Source of the DNA: Alcaligenaceae bacterium
GTDB taxonomy: Bacteria; Pseudomonadota; Gammaproteobacteria; Burkholderiales; Burkholderiaceae_B
Direction: 5' to 3'
Length of the DNA: 64,000 bases
NCBI GenBank assembly: GCA_013416455.1
Contig: JACCES010000004.1
Location: forward strand, 62,001-126,000
Part shown: positions 7,891-17,241 of the stretch, piece after piece
Position numbering within the stretch: the stretch's first letter is position 1
Layout of the letters: each line of letters begins with the position of its first letter
Translations under genes and position numbers: made by a program
The notes under the pieces: generated by a model
Databases searched by the model: none
The model's input: only the letters and a program-made list of their open reading frames with translations
What the model was told of the DNA's origin: nothing

Positions 7891-10158
7891 CTTAACCCTG
7901 ACGATTTTTTTGACTTGGGGGACGTGCCGGATGGCGCGGATGACCTGGGCGAGGTGGTTGCGGCTGTCGACCTGCAGGGTGAGATGCAGCAGGGCGGTGG
8001 AGCCGGTGTCGTCCTGCATGGTGAGATGCATGATGTTGGAGTCGGCTTCGGTGATTTCGGCCGCCAGGCGGCCGAGCACGCCGCGTTCGTTCAGGGCGGT
8101 GACGTCGAGCCGGGTGGTGAGGTGGCGGGCGGTTTTGTTGTCCCAGGCGACCGGGATCCAGCGTTCCGGTTCGCGGGCGCGCTGGCGTTCGGCGACCGAG
8201 CACTCGGCCATGTGCACGACCAGGCCATGGCCCAGCCGGATGCCGCCGATGATGGCGTCGCCCGGCAGCGGCCCGCAACAGGGCGCGAGCTGGACGGCCT
8301 GCCCTTCGTTGCCGTGAATCAGGATGGGGGCCGCCGCGTTGCTGGAGATTTCATCGAACACGGCGGCCGTGGTGGCCAGCAGGGCGTTTTCGGGGGCGAA
8401 GCGCCGCGCGACGACGGCGGCCAGGCGTTTGCCCAGGCCGATGTCGGCGAGGATTTCGTCGCGCGACTGCGCGCCGGAACCTTTGGCCAGTTTGTCCCAT
8501 TCGGGATCATCGTCTTCCGGGTAGCTCAGGTTGAGCTGGTTGAAGGCCTGCTGCAGCAGCCGCCGCCCGAAAGCGACGGATTCTTCGTATTTGACCGTGC
8601 GCAGGTAGTGGCGGATTTCGGAGCGGGCGCGCCCGGTGCGCACGTAATTGAGCCATTGCGCGCTGGGCCGCGAGGCGCTGGATGTGACGATTTCCACGGT
8701 GTCGCCGCTTTTGAGTTCCGTGCGCAGCGGTGTGAATTCGCCGTTGATCTTGGCCGCCACGGCCTGGTTGCCGATGTCGGTATGGATGGCATAAGCGAAA
8801 TCGACCGGGGTGGCGCCGCGCGGCAGCGAGATGATCTTGCCTCGCGGGGTGAAAACGTAGACGGCGTCGGGAAAGAGGTCGACCTTGACGTGTTCGAGGA
8901 ATTCGCCCGAATCGCCGGTCTGGCTCTGGATGTCCAGCAGGGATTGCAGCCACTGGTGGGTGCGTTTCTGCAGGTCGTTGAGCGACACATTGGCTTCTTT
9001 GTAGAGCCAGTGCGAGGCGACGCCTTCTTCGGCGACATGATCCATGTCATGGGTGCGGAACTGGAATTCCACCGGTGTCCCGTAGGGGCCGATCAGCGTG
9101 GTGTGCAGTGACTGGTAGCCGTTCAGCTTGGGGATGGCGATGTAGTCTTTGAACTTGCCCGGCACGGGCCGGTAGAGCTGGTGCAGCGTGCCCAGCGCCA
9201 GATAGCATTCGGGCAGGGTATGCACGATGATGCGGAAGCCGTAGATGTCGAGCACATCGGAAAACGTCTTCTTCTGCTCGTACATCTTCTTGTAGATGCT
9301 GTAGAGCGATTTTTCGCGGCCGGTGATCTCGGCTTCGATGCCCGCCGCCGGGAGGGCGGCGCTGACCGCGTCGTGGATTTTTCCCAGGACTTCGCGCCGG
9401 TTGCCGCGCGCCGCCAGCATGGCCTTGTGGAGTACCCGGTAGCGGTTGGGGTGGATGGCCTGGAAGCAGAGATCCTGGAGTTCGCGGAACAGCGCGTTCA
9501 GGCCCAGACGATGCGCGATGGGCGTGTAGATTTCCAGTGTTTCGCGCGCAATGCGGCGGCGCTTGTCGGGCGCGACCGCGCCCAGGGTGCGCATGTTGTG
9601 CAGCCGGTCGGCCAGCTTGATGAGGATGACGCGCACGTCGCGCGCCATGGCCAGCAGCATCTTGCGGAAGCTTTCGGCCTGCTGTTCCGCCTTCGAGGCG
9701 AATTCCAGCCGCTGCAGCTTGGACAGGCCGTCGACGATTTCAGAGACATCGGCGCCGAAGCGTTCGGCGAGCTCCTGCTTGGCGACCCCCTGGTCTTCTA
9801 TGACGTCGTGCAGCAGCGCCGCCATGAGCGATTCGGCGTCGAGCTTCCAGCCCGCGCAGATTTCAGTGACGGCGATGGGATGCGAGATATAGGGCTCGCC
9901 GCTGGCGCGGAACTGGCCCAGATGGGCCTGGTCGGCGAAGCGGTAGGCTTCTTTGACCCGTTCGATGTCCTTTGGGTCGAGGTAGTGCTTGATGACTTCG
10001 GTGAGCGGCGCCAGCGAGGCGATGGCATTGCCCGCGGGGGCTTCGGGTGCTTCCGTCTGGGCGGCGGGCTGCTTGCCGCGCCGCCGCCTGAGCCGTGGCC
10101 CTTTCTTCAGTACGGCCAACAGCCCCGAGGATGCGCCGCGCAGAGTGGTGAATGCCAT
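7885..10158 (-). CDS. spoT: Bifunctional (p)ppGpp synthetase/hydrolase SpoT
   Basis: This stringent-response enzyme makes and degrades (p)ppGpp. The 757-residue product has, in order, an HD hydrolase domain (His93 in ISHPIAV, HDVIED at about 117-122), a synthetase domain (GREKSLYSIYKKM, DIYGFRIIV, RPVPGKFKDYIAIPKLNGYQSLHT), a TGS domain (VYVFTPRGKIISLPRGATPVDFAY), a helical/zinc-finger-like region with CC at ELAPCCGPLPGD, and a C-terminal ACT domain. The intact HD residues distinguish it from the synthetase-only RelA. It is the last gene of a reverse-strand operon, 19 bp after rpoZ, as in enterobacteria. Its stop codon lies within a repeat palindrome. Confidence 0.96.
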   Translation of the reverse strand: MAFTTLRGASSGLLAVLKKGPRLRRRRGKQPAAQTEAPEAPAGNAIASLAPLTEVIKHYLDPKDIERVKEAYRFADQAHLGQFRASGEPYISHPIAVTEICAGWKLDAESLMAALLHDVIEDQGVAKQELAERFGADVSEIVDGLSKLQRLEFASKAEQQAESFRKMLLAMARDVRVILIKLADRLHNMRTLGAVAPDKRRRIARETLEIYTPIAHRLGLNALFRELQDLCFQAIHPNRYRVLHKAMLAARGNRREVLGKIHDAVSAALPAAGIEAEITGREKSLYSIYKKMYEQKKTFSDVLDIYGFRIIVHTLPECYLALGTLHQLYRPVPGKFKDYIAIPKLNGYQSLHTTLIGPYGTPVEFQFRTHDMDHVAEEGVASHWLYKEANVSLNDLQKRTHQWLQSLLDIQSQTGDSGEFLEHVKVDLFPDAVYVFTPRGKIISLPRGATPVDFAYAIHTDIGNQAVAAKINGEFTPLRTELKSGDTVEIVTSSASRPSAQWLNYVRTGRARSEIRHYLRTVKYEESVAFGRRLLQQAFNQLNLSYPEDDDPEWDKLAKGSGAQSRDEILADIGLGKRLAAVVARRFAPENALLATTAAVFDEISSNAAAPILIHGNEGQAVQLAPCCGPLPGDAIIGGIRLGHGLVVHMAECSVAERQRAREPERWIPVAWDNKTARHLTTRLDVTALNERGVLGRLAAEITEADSNIMHLTMQDDTGSTALLHLTLQVDSRNHLAQVIRAIRHVPQVKKIVRVKG

Positions 10159-10177
10159 CTTGCCGCCCCGTCAGGAT

Positions 10178-10381
10178 TCAGGTTGGTACCTTGCGCAGCA
10201 TTTCCAGGCCGGTCAGGCCCTGGGCGATCTCCCGCAATGCAGTGACGGTGGGCTTGTTCTTGCTTTCGATGCGCGCTTCGTGGCCTTGAGCCAGCTCGCG
10301 GGCGCGATAAGTGGCGGCCAGTGTGAGGGCAAAGCGGTTGGGGATTCTGTCCAGGCAGTCTTCGACGGTGATACGGGCCAT
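10178..10381 (-). CDS. rpoZ: RNA polymerase omega subunit RpoZ
   Basis: The 67-residue omega subunit stabilises the beta-prime subunit and contributes a ppGpp-binding site in RNA polymerase. The start at 10381 gives the family N-terminus [19 protein letters not shown], followed by the conserved [11 protein letters not shown] and [12 protein letters not shown] segments. AAAGGA lies about seven bases upstream; longer in-frame extensions are not conserved. Clustering with gmk and spoT links GTP synthesis, the omega subunit and (p)ppGpp turnover in one operon. Confidence 0.95.
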   Translation of the reverse strand: MARITVEDCLDRIPNRFALTLAATYRARELAQGHEARIESKNKPTVTALREIAQGLTGLEMLRKVPT

Positions 10382-10409
10382 ATGGGGTCCTTTGTTTCTT
10401 GAGGGGGAG

Positions 10410-11045
10410 TCAGTTGCCGGTCTTGCTGATGCCAAGCTGGGAAAACAGTTCGGCATGGCGCGCCGCCTGCGAACCATAGTGCAGCCGGGCCGCCTTGACG
10501 ATATGGCAAAGTTCTTTCAGTGCGACGCTAAATTCTTGATTAATAATAACATATTGACACTCTGAAACATGGGACATTTCGCTGCCCGCCGCCAGGAGGC
10601 GGCGCGAAATCACATGCGGTTCATCCTGGCCCCTTGCCTTGAGCCGGGCTTCCAGCGCCTCGATCGAGGGGGGAAGGATGAAGACCCCGATCGCTTCGGG
10701 CAGGAAGCGGCGCACCTGCCGGGCCCCTTGCCAGTCGATTTCGAGCAGGACGTCGCGCCCCGAGTTCAGGGCTTCATCGATGCGGTCGCGCGGGGTGCCA
10801 TAGAAGTTGCCATGGACCTCGGCCCATTCGAGCAGCGCGCCGGCGTCCCGCAGCGTGTTGAATTCTTCCACACTGACGAAGCGGTAGTGGCGGTTGTGCT
10901 CCTCGCCGGGGCGCGGCGGACGGGTCGTGCAGGAGATCGACAGCATCATGGTCGGTTCTTCCTGCAGCAAGGCATTGACGAGACTGGATTTTCCGGCGCC
11001 GCTGGGGGCGACCACCATGAATATGTTGCCTGGGCGGTGCGACAT
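10410..11045 (-). CDS. gmk: Guanylate kinase Gmk
   Basis: Gmk phosphorylates GMP to GDP. The 211-residue product has the P-loop [10 protein letters not shown] near residue 13, the GMP-binding [21 protein letters not shown] segment, and [12 protein letters not shown]. Length is normal for the family. It lies 28 bp upstream of rpoZ and 19 bp downstream of a small unknown gene. The product is a known inhibition target of ppGpp in many bacteria, so linkage to spoT is functionally coherent (family knowledge). Confidence 0.95.
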   Translation of the reverse strand: MSHRPGNIFMVVAPSGAGKSSLVNALLQEEPTMMLSISCTTRPPRPGEEHNRHYRFVSVEEFNTLRDAGALLEWAEVHGNFYGTPRDRIDEALNSGRDVLLEIDWQGARQVRRFLPEAIGVFILPPSIEALEARLKARGQDEPHVISRRLLAAGSEMSHVSECQYVIINQEFSVALKELCHIVKAARLHYGSQAARHAELFSQLGISKTGN

Positions 11046-11064
11046 GTTTTCGGTGCAAAAGCCT

Positions 11065-11397
11065 TTATTTTAGCGAACTCGGGTCCGACGCATATCCCAG
11101 CAGCTCCAGGGTGGCCAGCCAGCTGGCCGTGTCGGCGCACAGAAAGGCCACCGCATCGTCGGCCTCCATGTTGAACAGCACATCCTCGACGGCTGCGGCG
11201 GCTTCTTCAGGACTGCCGATGGCGGCGACGTGCAGGTTGCCGCCATCTTCGAACTGTTCCGGGGGAACGAAGCCGATGACGGCTTCCGGATCAGGCTCGC
11301 AGATGGCGACGTAGGCGCGCAGGGGGAGATCTTCGGCCATTACGTCCAGCGCAATGCCGTTGGCGAAGTGGTTGATGGCCTGGCTTTTGATCGGCAT
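11065..11397 (-). CDS. Conserved-looking hypothetical protein, 110 aa
   Basis: I do not recognise this family. The product is a small acidic soluble protein ([20 protein letters not shown] start) with no signal peptide or membrane segment; it is rich in Glu, Asp and Ala, for example [28 protein letters not shown]. It is flanked by 9 bp to xthA upstream and 19 bp to gmk downstream on the same strand, so it is almost certainly a real, cotranscribed gene. No catalytic motif is visible. Confidence 0.75.
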   Translation of the reverse strand: MPIKSQAINHFANGIALDVMAEDLPLRAYVAICEPDPEAVIGFVPPEQFEDGGNLHVAAIGSPEEAAAAVEDVLFNMEADDAVAFLCADTASWLATLELLGYASDPSSLK

Positions 11398-11406
11398 GCG
11401 GGCTCC

Positions 11407-12186
11407 TCAGAGGCCGAGTGTGGCGACGACGGGGACGTGGTCGGAGGGTTGCTCCAGGGCACGCGGTTCTTTGTCGATGTGGCAGGCCGTGCACAGCGGC
11501 CGCAATGACTCGGACAGCAGAATGTGGTCGATGCGCAGCCCCGCGTTGCGGCGGAAGGCGAAGCGGCGGTAGTCCCACCAGGAAAAGGATTTCTCGGGCT
11601 GGGGAAACAGGCGGAAGGCGTCCGTGAGGCCCAGGTCGAGCAGTGCCTGAAAGGCTTCGCGTTCCGGCCCGGACACCAGCACGTCGCCCTCCCATTTGGC
11701 GGGATCGTGCACGTCTTCGTCGGCGGGCGCCACGTTGTAGTCGCCCAGTACGGCAAGCCTGGGATGCATTTGCAGCTCCGCTTCCAGCCAATCGCGCAGG
11801 GCAAGAAACCAGCGCAGCTTGTACTCATACTTGTCGCTGCCCACCGACTGGCCGTTCGGGCAATAGGCGCTGATGACGCGCACCTCGCCCGCCGGCGAGG
11901 GCAGGGTGGTGGCGATCACCCGCTGCTGTGGATCTTCGAAGCCCGGCAGGTTGCGCCGGGTGTCCCGCCCGGGCTCGCGGGAAATGATGGCTACGCCATT
12001 GTAGGTTTTCTGGCCCGCCCAGACGGCGTGATAGCCGATTTCCGTGAAGGCCTCCAAGGGGAAATGCTCGTCGGCCAGCTTGAGTTCCTGGAGACACAGG
12101 GCGTCGACGGGATTCGCTTCCAGCCAGTTCAGGACCTGGGGCAGGCGAACCTTCAGGGAGTTCACGTTCCACGTTGCAATTTTCAT
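11407..12186 (-). CDS. xthA: Exodeoxyribonuclease III XthA
   Basis: XthA is an AP endonuclease and 3'-5' exonuclease of base-excision repair. The 259-residue product has all endonuclease/exonuclease/phosphatase signatures: MKIATWNVNSLKVRLP, CLQELKL with the metal-binding Glu, ISAYCPNGQ, LGDYNVAP, and the terminal SDHVPVVA with the catalytic Asp-His. It is the first gene of the xthA-unknown-gmk-rpoZ-spoT run, so the promoter should lie in 12187-12488. Confidence 0.95.
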   Translation of the reverse strand: MKIATWNVNSLKVRLPQVLNWLEANPVDALCLQELKLADEHFPLEAFTEIGYHAVWAGQKTYNGVAIISREPGRDTRRNLPGFEDPQQRVIATTLPSPAGEVRVISAYCPNGQSVGSDKYEYKLRWFLALRDWLEAELQMHPRLAVLGDYNVAPADEDVHDPAKWEGDVLVSGPEREAFQALLDLGLTDAFRLFPQPEKSFSWWDYRRFAFRRNAGLRIDHILLSESLRPLCTACHIDKEPRALEQPSDHVPVVATLGL

Positions 12187-12488
12187 GATAGATGCGATTT
12201 CTTTGGTTTTCCTGTGCGCCGTTTCCGGGGCAATGCGATTGTCGCCAGCTCGTTGCCGAATTGCCCCTATGGTATCAGCCGACGGCCCCGGTCTATCCGG
12301 ATGGCCGGAGCCATTGCCGCGCGGCGGTGGCCAGGGCGGATGAATTGCGAGTCTGCAATACCCCTTTCTTGTGTGTTGCTTTTTATTACAAATGTCATAT
12401 GTGACTTTTATACTCGTTTTCCGTTTGAGCCCCGGCCGGCATCTATTCCGCTTCGGCCTCGAATCCTCTTTTCACGGTCATACGCGCC
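12187..12488. other. Intergenic region between divergent xthA and aer
   Basis: About 300 bp without a gene. Its right third (12340-12420) is markedly AT-rich for this genome and contains the candidate aer promoter listed separately. The left part is ordinary GC-rich sequence in which I see no RNA gene, repeat or conserved ORF. Confidence 0.6.
12386..12414 (+). promoter_or_regulatory. Candidate sigma70 promoter for aer
   Basis: TATACT at 12409-12414 is a good -10 box. TTACAA at 12386-12391 is a weak -35 box at a 17-bp spacing. The region is AT-rich and 75 bp upstream of the aer start. E. coli aer uses the flagellar sigma factor, but I see no sigma28-type box here. Confidence 0.35.
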
Positions 12489-14099
12489 ATGGCGAACTCT
12501 TCACTAATTTCCGGCGATATTGTGGAACTCGGCACGAGCGAATTCGACTATCCGGCGGATACCACCCTCATGTCCGTTACGGACACCAAAAGTCATATTC
12601 TCTATGCCAATACGGCATTTCTGAATGTCAGCGGATTTTCCGCCGGGCAGATGGCCGGCAGGCCCCACAACATCGTGCGCCATCCCGACATGCCCCGGGA
12701 AGCATTCGCCGACCTCTGGGCCACGCTGCGCCGGGGCGAGGCCTGGACGGCGCTCATCAAGAATCGTCGCATCAACGGCGTGGAGCATTATTGGGTGCGG
12801 GCCAATGTCACGCCCATCCGCAGCGGCGATGCGGTGGTGGGCTACATGTCGGTGCGCACCCGGCCCAATCCCGAGGAAACCGAAGCCGCGGAAGCGCTCT
12901 ATCGCGGCTTTCGCGAAGGCAGGGCACAACGCAAATACGCTTTTCACAAAGGCCTGATAGTCCGCAAGGGTGTGATGGCATGGACCCGTATCCGCCAGCT
13001 CATGCCCGTGCGCTGGCGAATCCGCCTCGCCCTGGCGGGCGTCGTGGCCCTGGGCGCGGTACCCGTGGCGGCGGGCGCGCCAACCTGGATGCAGGTAGGC
13101 GCATCCCTGCTGGCGGCGTTGGCCGCCTGCGCATGGCTGGAAGCGCGCATTGCCCGTCCGCTTTCCTGGCTGCGGCAACAGGCCGGCGCCGTGGCGGCGG
13201 GCCACGTGGACACCAGCGTGTATATGGACCGGGTCGATGAGATCGGCATGATCGGGCGTTCCGTCAATCAGGCGGGGCTGAACCTGCGCGCGCTGATAGG
13301 CGACGTCGCTGCGCAGATACAGGGCATGCAGCGGAACAACGAGCAGATCATGCGCGGCAACGGGGATCTGAAGCAGCGCACCGAACAGACTCATGCCCAT
13401 CTGCAGGAGACCACGGTCGCGGCGCGGCAGATGGCCGGTTCGATGGAGCATGGCGCCGGGATCATCGTCAATGCGCGCGAAACGGCCGCCAGTGCCAGCG
13501 AGGCCGTCACGCGCGGCGGCGATGCGCTGGCCAGGGTGGTGGATACGATGAAGGACATCGCCCGGTTCAATGCGCGGATCGCTGAAATGAACCAGATGAT
13601 CGACAGCATTGCATCGCAGACCAACCTGCTGGCTCTGAATGCCGCCGTCGAGGCGGCCAGGGCGGGGGCGGCCGGCAGGGGGTTCGCCGTTGTGGCCGGC
13701 GAAGTGCGAAGCCTGGCGCAGCGCAGCGCCGAAGCGGCGACCGAAATCCGGCAACTGGTGGATCAGAGCGTGCGGACGGGCGAACTGGGCGTGCGCCAGG
13801 CCGAAGAGGCCGGCCAAAGCATGGAAGACATCGTGTCGCGGGTGCGCGGAATGGACGCCTTGATGTCGGAAATCGCGGCGTCGGCCAACGAGCATAGCGC
13901 GGGCGTGGGGCAGCTCAGCGGCGCTGTCGCCCAGATAGACCGCATGACCCGCGAGAACGACCAGGCGGTGGAAGAATTCGCCGGCGCGGTGCGTGCCATG
14001 ATAGAGCGCACGGACAATCTGGCCGCGGCCTTGCGGGCGTTCGATCATGGGCCGGCGCGCACGGGTGCCGCCTGCGGCTCGCGCTCAGGCGCGGTATGA
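12489..14099 (+). CDS. aer: Aer-type aerotaxis receptor (PAS methyl-accepting chemotaxis protein)
   Basis: The 536-residue membrane-anchored sensor transduces redox or oxygen status to CheA/CheW. A PAS domain at about residues 15-125 contains the Aer hallmark IVRHPDMPREAFADLWATLRRGEAW and HYWVRANVTP, which resemble the FAD-binding PAS of E. coli Aer, followed by the Aer-like HKGLIVRKG. A hydrophobic hairpin at about 177-220 anchors it without a periplasmic domain. A HAMP segment and the signalling domain follow, with the hairpin tip DSIASQTNLLALNAAVEAARAGAAGRGFAVVA intact. There is no C-terminal receptor-methylase pentapeptide. No chemotaxis genes lie nearby. Confidence 0.9.
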   Translation: MANSSLISGDIVELGTSEFDYPADTTLMSVTDTKSHILYANTAFLNVSGFSAGQMAGRPHNIVRHPDMPREAFADLWATLRRGEAWTALIKNRRINGVEHYWVRANVTPIRSGDAVVGYMSVRTRPNPEETEAAEALYRGFREGRAQRKYAFHKGLIVRKGVMAWTRIRQLMPVRWRIRLALAGVVALGAVPVAAGAPTWMQVGASLLAALAACAWLEARIARPLSWLRQQAGAVAAGHVDTSVYMDRVDEIGMIGRSVNQAGLNLRALIGDVAAQIQGMQRNNEQIMRGNGDLKQRTEQTHAHLQETTVAARQMAGSMEHGAGIIVNARETAASASEAVTRGGDALARVVDTMKDIARFNARIAEMNQMIDSIASQTNLLALNAAVEAARAGAAGRGFAVVAGEVRSLAQRSAEAATEIRQLVDQSVRTGELGVRQAEEAGQSMEDIVSRVRGMDALMSEIAASANEHSAGVGQLSGAVAQIDRMTRENDQAVEEFAGAVRAMIERTDNLAAALRAFDHGPARTGAACGSRSGAV

Positions 14100-14144
14100 T
14101 CTTTTGATCCCGTCATACATAAATGAAGCACAAGGAGATTCGAG

Positions 14145-15326
14145 ATGGAAGAAGTCGTTGTTGTGGCCGCCGGCCGTACAGCCGTGGGCGACTTTGGCGG
14201 TTCGCTCAAGGACATGCCCCCCACTGAGCTGGGCGCCCTGGTCGTTCGCGCGGTGCTGGAGCGTGGCGGTGTGCCGGCCGAGGATGTCGGCCATGTGGTG
14301 TTCGGCCATGTGATCAATACCGAACCGCGCGACATGTACCTGTCCCGGGTTGCCTCCATGAATGCCGGCATTCCGCACACTTCCGTCGCCATGAACGTCA
14401 ACCGCCTCTGCGGTTCCGGGCTGCAGGCCATCATCAGTGCCGCTCAGGCGATCCAGCTCGGCGATGCGAAGGTGGCGATCGGCGGTGGCGCCGAAAGCAT
14501 GAGCCGCGCTCCCTACATTGTGCCGACGCAGCGCTGGGGCGCCAGAATGGGCGATGCGGCGCTCGTCGACATGATGACCGGCGCGCTGGCCGACCCCTTC
14601 GACCGCGTCCACATGGGCGTGACGGCCGAGAACGTCGCCAAGCGCTACAGCATCAGCCGTGAAGACCAGGACGCGCTCGCCCTGGAATCGCACCAGCGCG
14701 CGGAAAACGCCATCAACAATGGCTATTTCAAATCGCAGATCGTGCCGGTGGTGCAGAAGACGCGCAAAGGCGAGGTCGTGTTCGATACCGACGAGCATGT
14801 GCGCATGGGCGCCACGATCGATAACTTCAAGGGGCTGAAGCCGGTGTTCGTGAAGGAAGACGGTACCGTCACCGCCGGCAACGCATCCGGCCTGAACGAC
14901 GGCGCTGCGGCGGTCCTGCTCATGAACGCGGCGACGGCGCGCGAACGCGGCCTGAAGCCGATGGCGCGGCTGGTGTCTTACGCCCACGCCGGCGTCGAGC
15001 CCCTGTACATGGGTATCGGTCCCGTGCCGGCGACCCGGGTCGCGCTGGAGCGCGCGGGCATCTCGGCCGACCAGCTCGACGTCATCGAAGCCAACGAAGC
15101 CTTCGCGGCGCAGGCCTGCGCGGTCACCCGCGAACTGGGGCTGGATCCCGCCAAGGTGAACCGCAACGGCAGCGGCATCAGCCTGGGGCACCCCATCGGC
15201 GCGACCGGGGCGGTGATCACCACCAAGGCGCTGTACGAACTCGAACGTATCGGCGGCCGCTATGCACTGGTCACCATGTGCATCGGCGGCGGCCAGGGCA
15301 TCGCGGCGGTGTTCGAGCGTGTCTGA
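14145..15326 (+). CDS. bktB: Beta-ketothiolase BktB (acetyl-CoA C-acyltransferase)
   Basis: This thiolase condenses or cleaves beta-ketoacyl-CoA, typically for polyhydroxyalkanoate supply or short-chain degradation. The 393-residue product resembles Cupriavidus BktB throughout, for example [39 protein letters not shown] and [13 protein letters not shown]. Catalytic residues are present: the acylated Cys in [10 protein letters not shown] (about residue 90), His in GHPIGATGA, and the second Cys in [14 protein letters not shown] stands nine bases upstream of the ATG. The next gene overlaps its end by 8 bp. Confidence 0.93.
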   Translation: MEEVVVVAAGRTAVGDFGGSLKDMPPTELGALVVRAVLERGGVPAEDVGHVVFGHVINTEPRDMYLSRVASMNAGIPHTSVAMNVNRLCGSGLQAIISAAQAIQLGDAKVAIGGGAESMSRAPYIVPTQRWGARMGDAALVDMMTGALADPFDRVHMGVTAENVAKRYSISREDQDALALESHQRAENAINNGYFKSQIVPVVQKTRKGEVVFDTDEHVRMGATIDNFKGLKPVFVKEDGTVTAGNASGLNDGAAAVLLMNAATARERGLKPMARLVSYAHAGVEPLYMGIGPVPATRVALERAGISADQLDVIEANEAFAAQACAVTRELGLDPAKVNRNGSGISLGHPIGATGAVITTKALYELERIGGRYALVTMCIGGGQGIAAVFERV

Positions 15327-16104
15327 GACCGCCTTGCGGGAAGCGGCGCCCTGGGAGTCCGACGAGCCGACGATATCCGAACAGGCCGGCATCCGTTATC
15401 TCCACTTCGGCACCGAATGGGTGCAGGGCGCGATGCGCCTGCGCCGGCCCAACGACCTGGTGCTTGCCTATACCCAGCAGATGATGGCCTGGCTGCTGCT
15501 GGTCGAGGCCGGGGCCGACGACGACATCGGCATCATGGGGCTGGGCGCGGGTTCATTGCTGCGCTACGCATTGCGCAACACGCCGGCGCGCATCGCCACA
15601 GTGGAATGGAACCCCATGGTCACGGCGGTGTGCCGCAGCCATTTCCGTCTGCCGGAGTCACCGCGTTCCGCAATCGATCATTGCGATGCGGCCGACTGGG
15701 TCAGGGAAACCCGCAACATCGGGCGCTTCAGGGCGCTCATGGTGGATCTCTACGACGCGACCGCCCAGGGGCCGGTGCGCGGCTCCCCCGGGTTCTACCT
15801 CGACTGCGCGCGCGCGCTGGCCGATCCGGGCGTCGTCACCGTGAACCTGTTCGGCGAACACACCAGCTTTGAACCCAACCTGGCCGGCCTGCGGGCGGCT
15901 TTTCCCGACGGCCTGCTGGTCCTGCCCGAGATCGATGCCGGCAACCGTGTCGCCATTGGTGTCAAGGGCGATCTGCTCGATCTGTCGGTAGGCCGCTTCA
16001 TCGAGCGCGCGGGCCTGATCGAGAAGCGTTATCGTCTGCCCGCAGTGCGATGGGCGCGCGACATGCTGCTGCAGTTGCAGCAGGCCAACACCGCAGGCAC
16101 CTGA
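15319..16104 (+). CDS. Spermidine-synthase-fold protein (putative polyamine aminopropyltransferase-like)
   Basis: The 261-residue product has the Rossmann core of spermidine synthases: the nucleotide loop [11 protein letters not shown] at about residues 75-85, VEWNP with the acidic ribose ligand, and [11 protein letters not shown] aligning with the active-site DxxDPxGPA region. The N-terminal beta domain of true SpeE is short, so it is better called a SpeE-like methyltransferase-fold protein of unsettled substrate. The GTG start at 15319 overlaps bktB by 8 bp; it is the only plausible start, because earlier ones lie deep in bktB. Translational coupling to bktB is inferred. Confidence 0.7.
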   Translation: MSETALREAAPWESDEPTISEQAGIRYLHFGTEWVQGAMRLRRPNDLVLAYTQQMMAWLLLVEAGADDDIGIMGLGAGSLLRYALRNTPARIATVEWNPMVTAVCRSHFRLPESPRSAIDHCDAADWVRETRNIGRFRALMVDLYDATAQGPVRGSPGFYLDCARALADPGVVTVNLFGEHTSFEPNLAGLRAAFPDGLLVLPEIDAGNRVAIGVKGDLLDLSVGRFIERAGLIEKRYRLPAVRWARDMLLQLQQANTAGT

Positions 16105-16200
16105 TCGCGGGATTTCCCCGCAGACAAGTGTTTTGTTCTCACATACACTTACGCGCATTCGCGGCTGCTCGCCGCCCGTCGTTATTGCCAAGGAGCTTCC

Positions 16201-17169
16201 ATGAAGTCGAAAGTCCCTGTCCGTACCCTGCTCGCGGGTCTGTTCGCCGCCGGGCTGATGGCGCATGCGCCTGCCTGGGCACAGTCCGTGGCTGTCACGT
16301 CCATCGTCGAACACCCGGCTCTCGACGCCGTCCGGGACGGCGTCAAGGAAGCACTGGCCGAAGCCGGCTATACGGAAGAGAAGGGCATGAGGTGGCAGTA
16401 TCAGACGGCGCAGGGCAACACAGCGATCGCGGCGCAGATCGCCCGCAAGTTCATCGGCGACCGGCCCGACGTCATCGTGGCCATCGCCACGCCCACGGCG
16501 CAGGCGGTGGTCGCGGCCACCAAGGACGTTCCCGTGGTGTATTCGGCGGTGACCGATCCGGTTGCCGCCCAGCTGGTGTCCACCATGGAACCCTCCGGCA
16601 CCAATGTCACCGGCGTGTCCGACCGGCTCTCGCTGGAACGCCAGATCGAGCTGATCAAGAAGGTGGTGCCCGACGCCAAGCGCGTCGGCATGGTCTACAA
16701 CCCCGGCGAGGCCAATTCGGTGGTGGTGGTCAAGGCCATGCGCGAACTGCTGCCCGAACAGGGCATGTCGCTGGTGGAAGCCACCGCGGCGCGCACCGTC
16801 GATGTCGGGGCGGCCGCCCGCAGCCTGGTGGGCAAGGTGGATGTCATCTACACCAATACCGACAACAACGTCGTGTCGGCCTACGAGGCCCTGGTGAAGG
16901 TGGGCACCGATGCCAAGGTGCCGCTGGTCGCGTCCGACACCGACAGCGTGGTGCGGGGCGCGATCGCCGCCGTGGGTATCAACTACCACGATCTGGGCAA
17001 GCAGACCGGCCGCGTGGTGGCGCGCATCCTGAAGGGCGAAGCCCCGGGCAGCATCGCATCCGAAACCAGCGACAATCTCGAACTTTTCGTGAATCCGGGC
17101 GCGGCCCAGAAGCAGGGCGTGACCCTGGCCGAGGATTTCATCCGCTCGGCGACCAAGGTCATCGAGTAA
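16201..17169 (+). CDS. ABC transporter substrate-binding protein (COG2984/TrpX-like)
   Basis: The 322-residue periplasmic binding protein begins with a clear signal peptide (MKSKVPVRTLLAGLFAAGLMAHAPAWA, cleavage near residue 27). The body shows the family's IVEHPALDAVRDGVKEAL, IATPTAQAVV, VYSAVTDPVAAQLV and LVASDTDSVVRGAIAAVGINY segments. The family includes TrpX-type proteins proposed or shown to bind tryptophan or other aromatic amino acids in Firmicutes; the ligand here is unknown. AAGGAGC precedes the ATG. It is followed by its permease and ATPase, forming a complete importer. Confidence 0.88.
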   Translation: MKSKVPVRTLLAGLFAAGLMAHAPAWAQSVAVTSIVEHPALDAVRDGVKEALAEAGYTEEKGMRWQYQTAQGNTAIAAQIARKFIGDRPDVIVAIATPTAQAVVAATKDVPVVYSAVTDPVAAQLVSTMEPSGTNVTGVSDRLSLERQIELIKKVVPDAKRVGMVYNPGEANSVVVVKAMRELLPEQGMSLVEATAARTVDVGAAARSLVGKVDVIYTNTDNNVVSAYEALVKVGTDAKVPLVASDTDSVVRGAIAAVGINYHDLGKQTGRVVARILKGEAPGSIASETSDNLELFVNPGAAQKQGVTLAEDFIRSATKVIE

Positions 17170-17241
17170 ACTGACGCTTCATCGCGGGGCGGGTTGTGCT
17201 GAGCAGCCCGCCCCGTTCGTTTCCGCCCCTCGTTTTCGATC

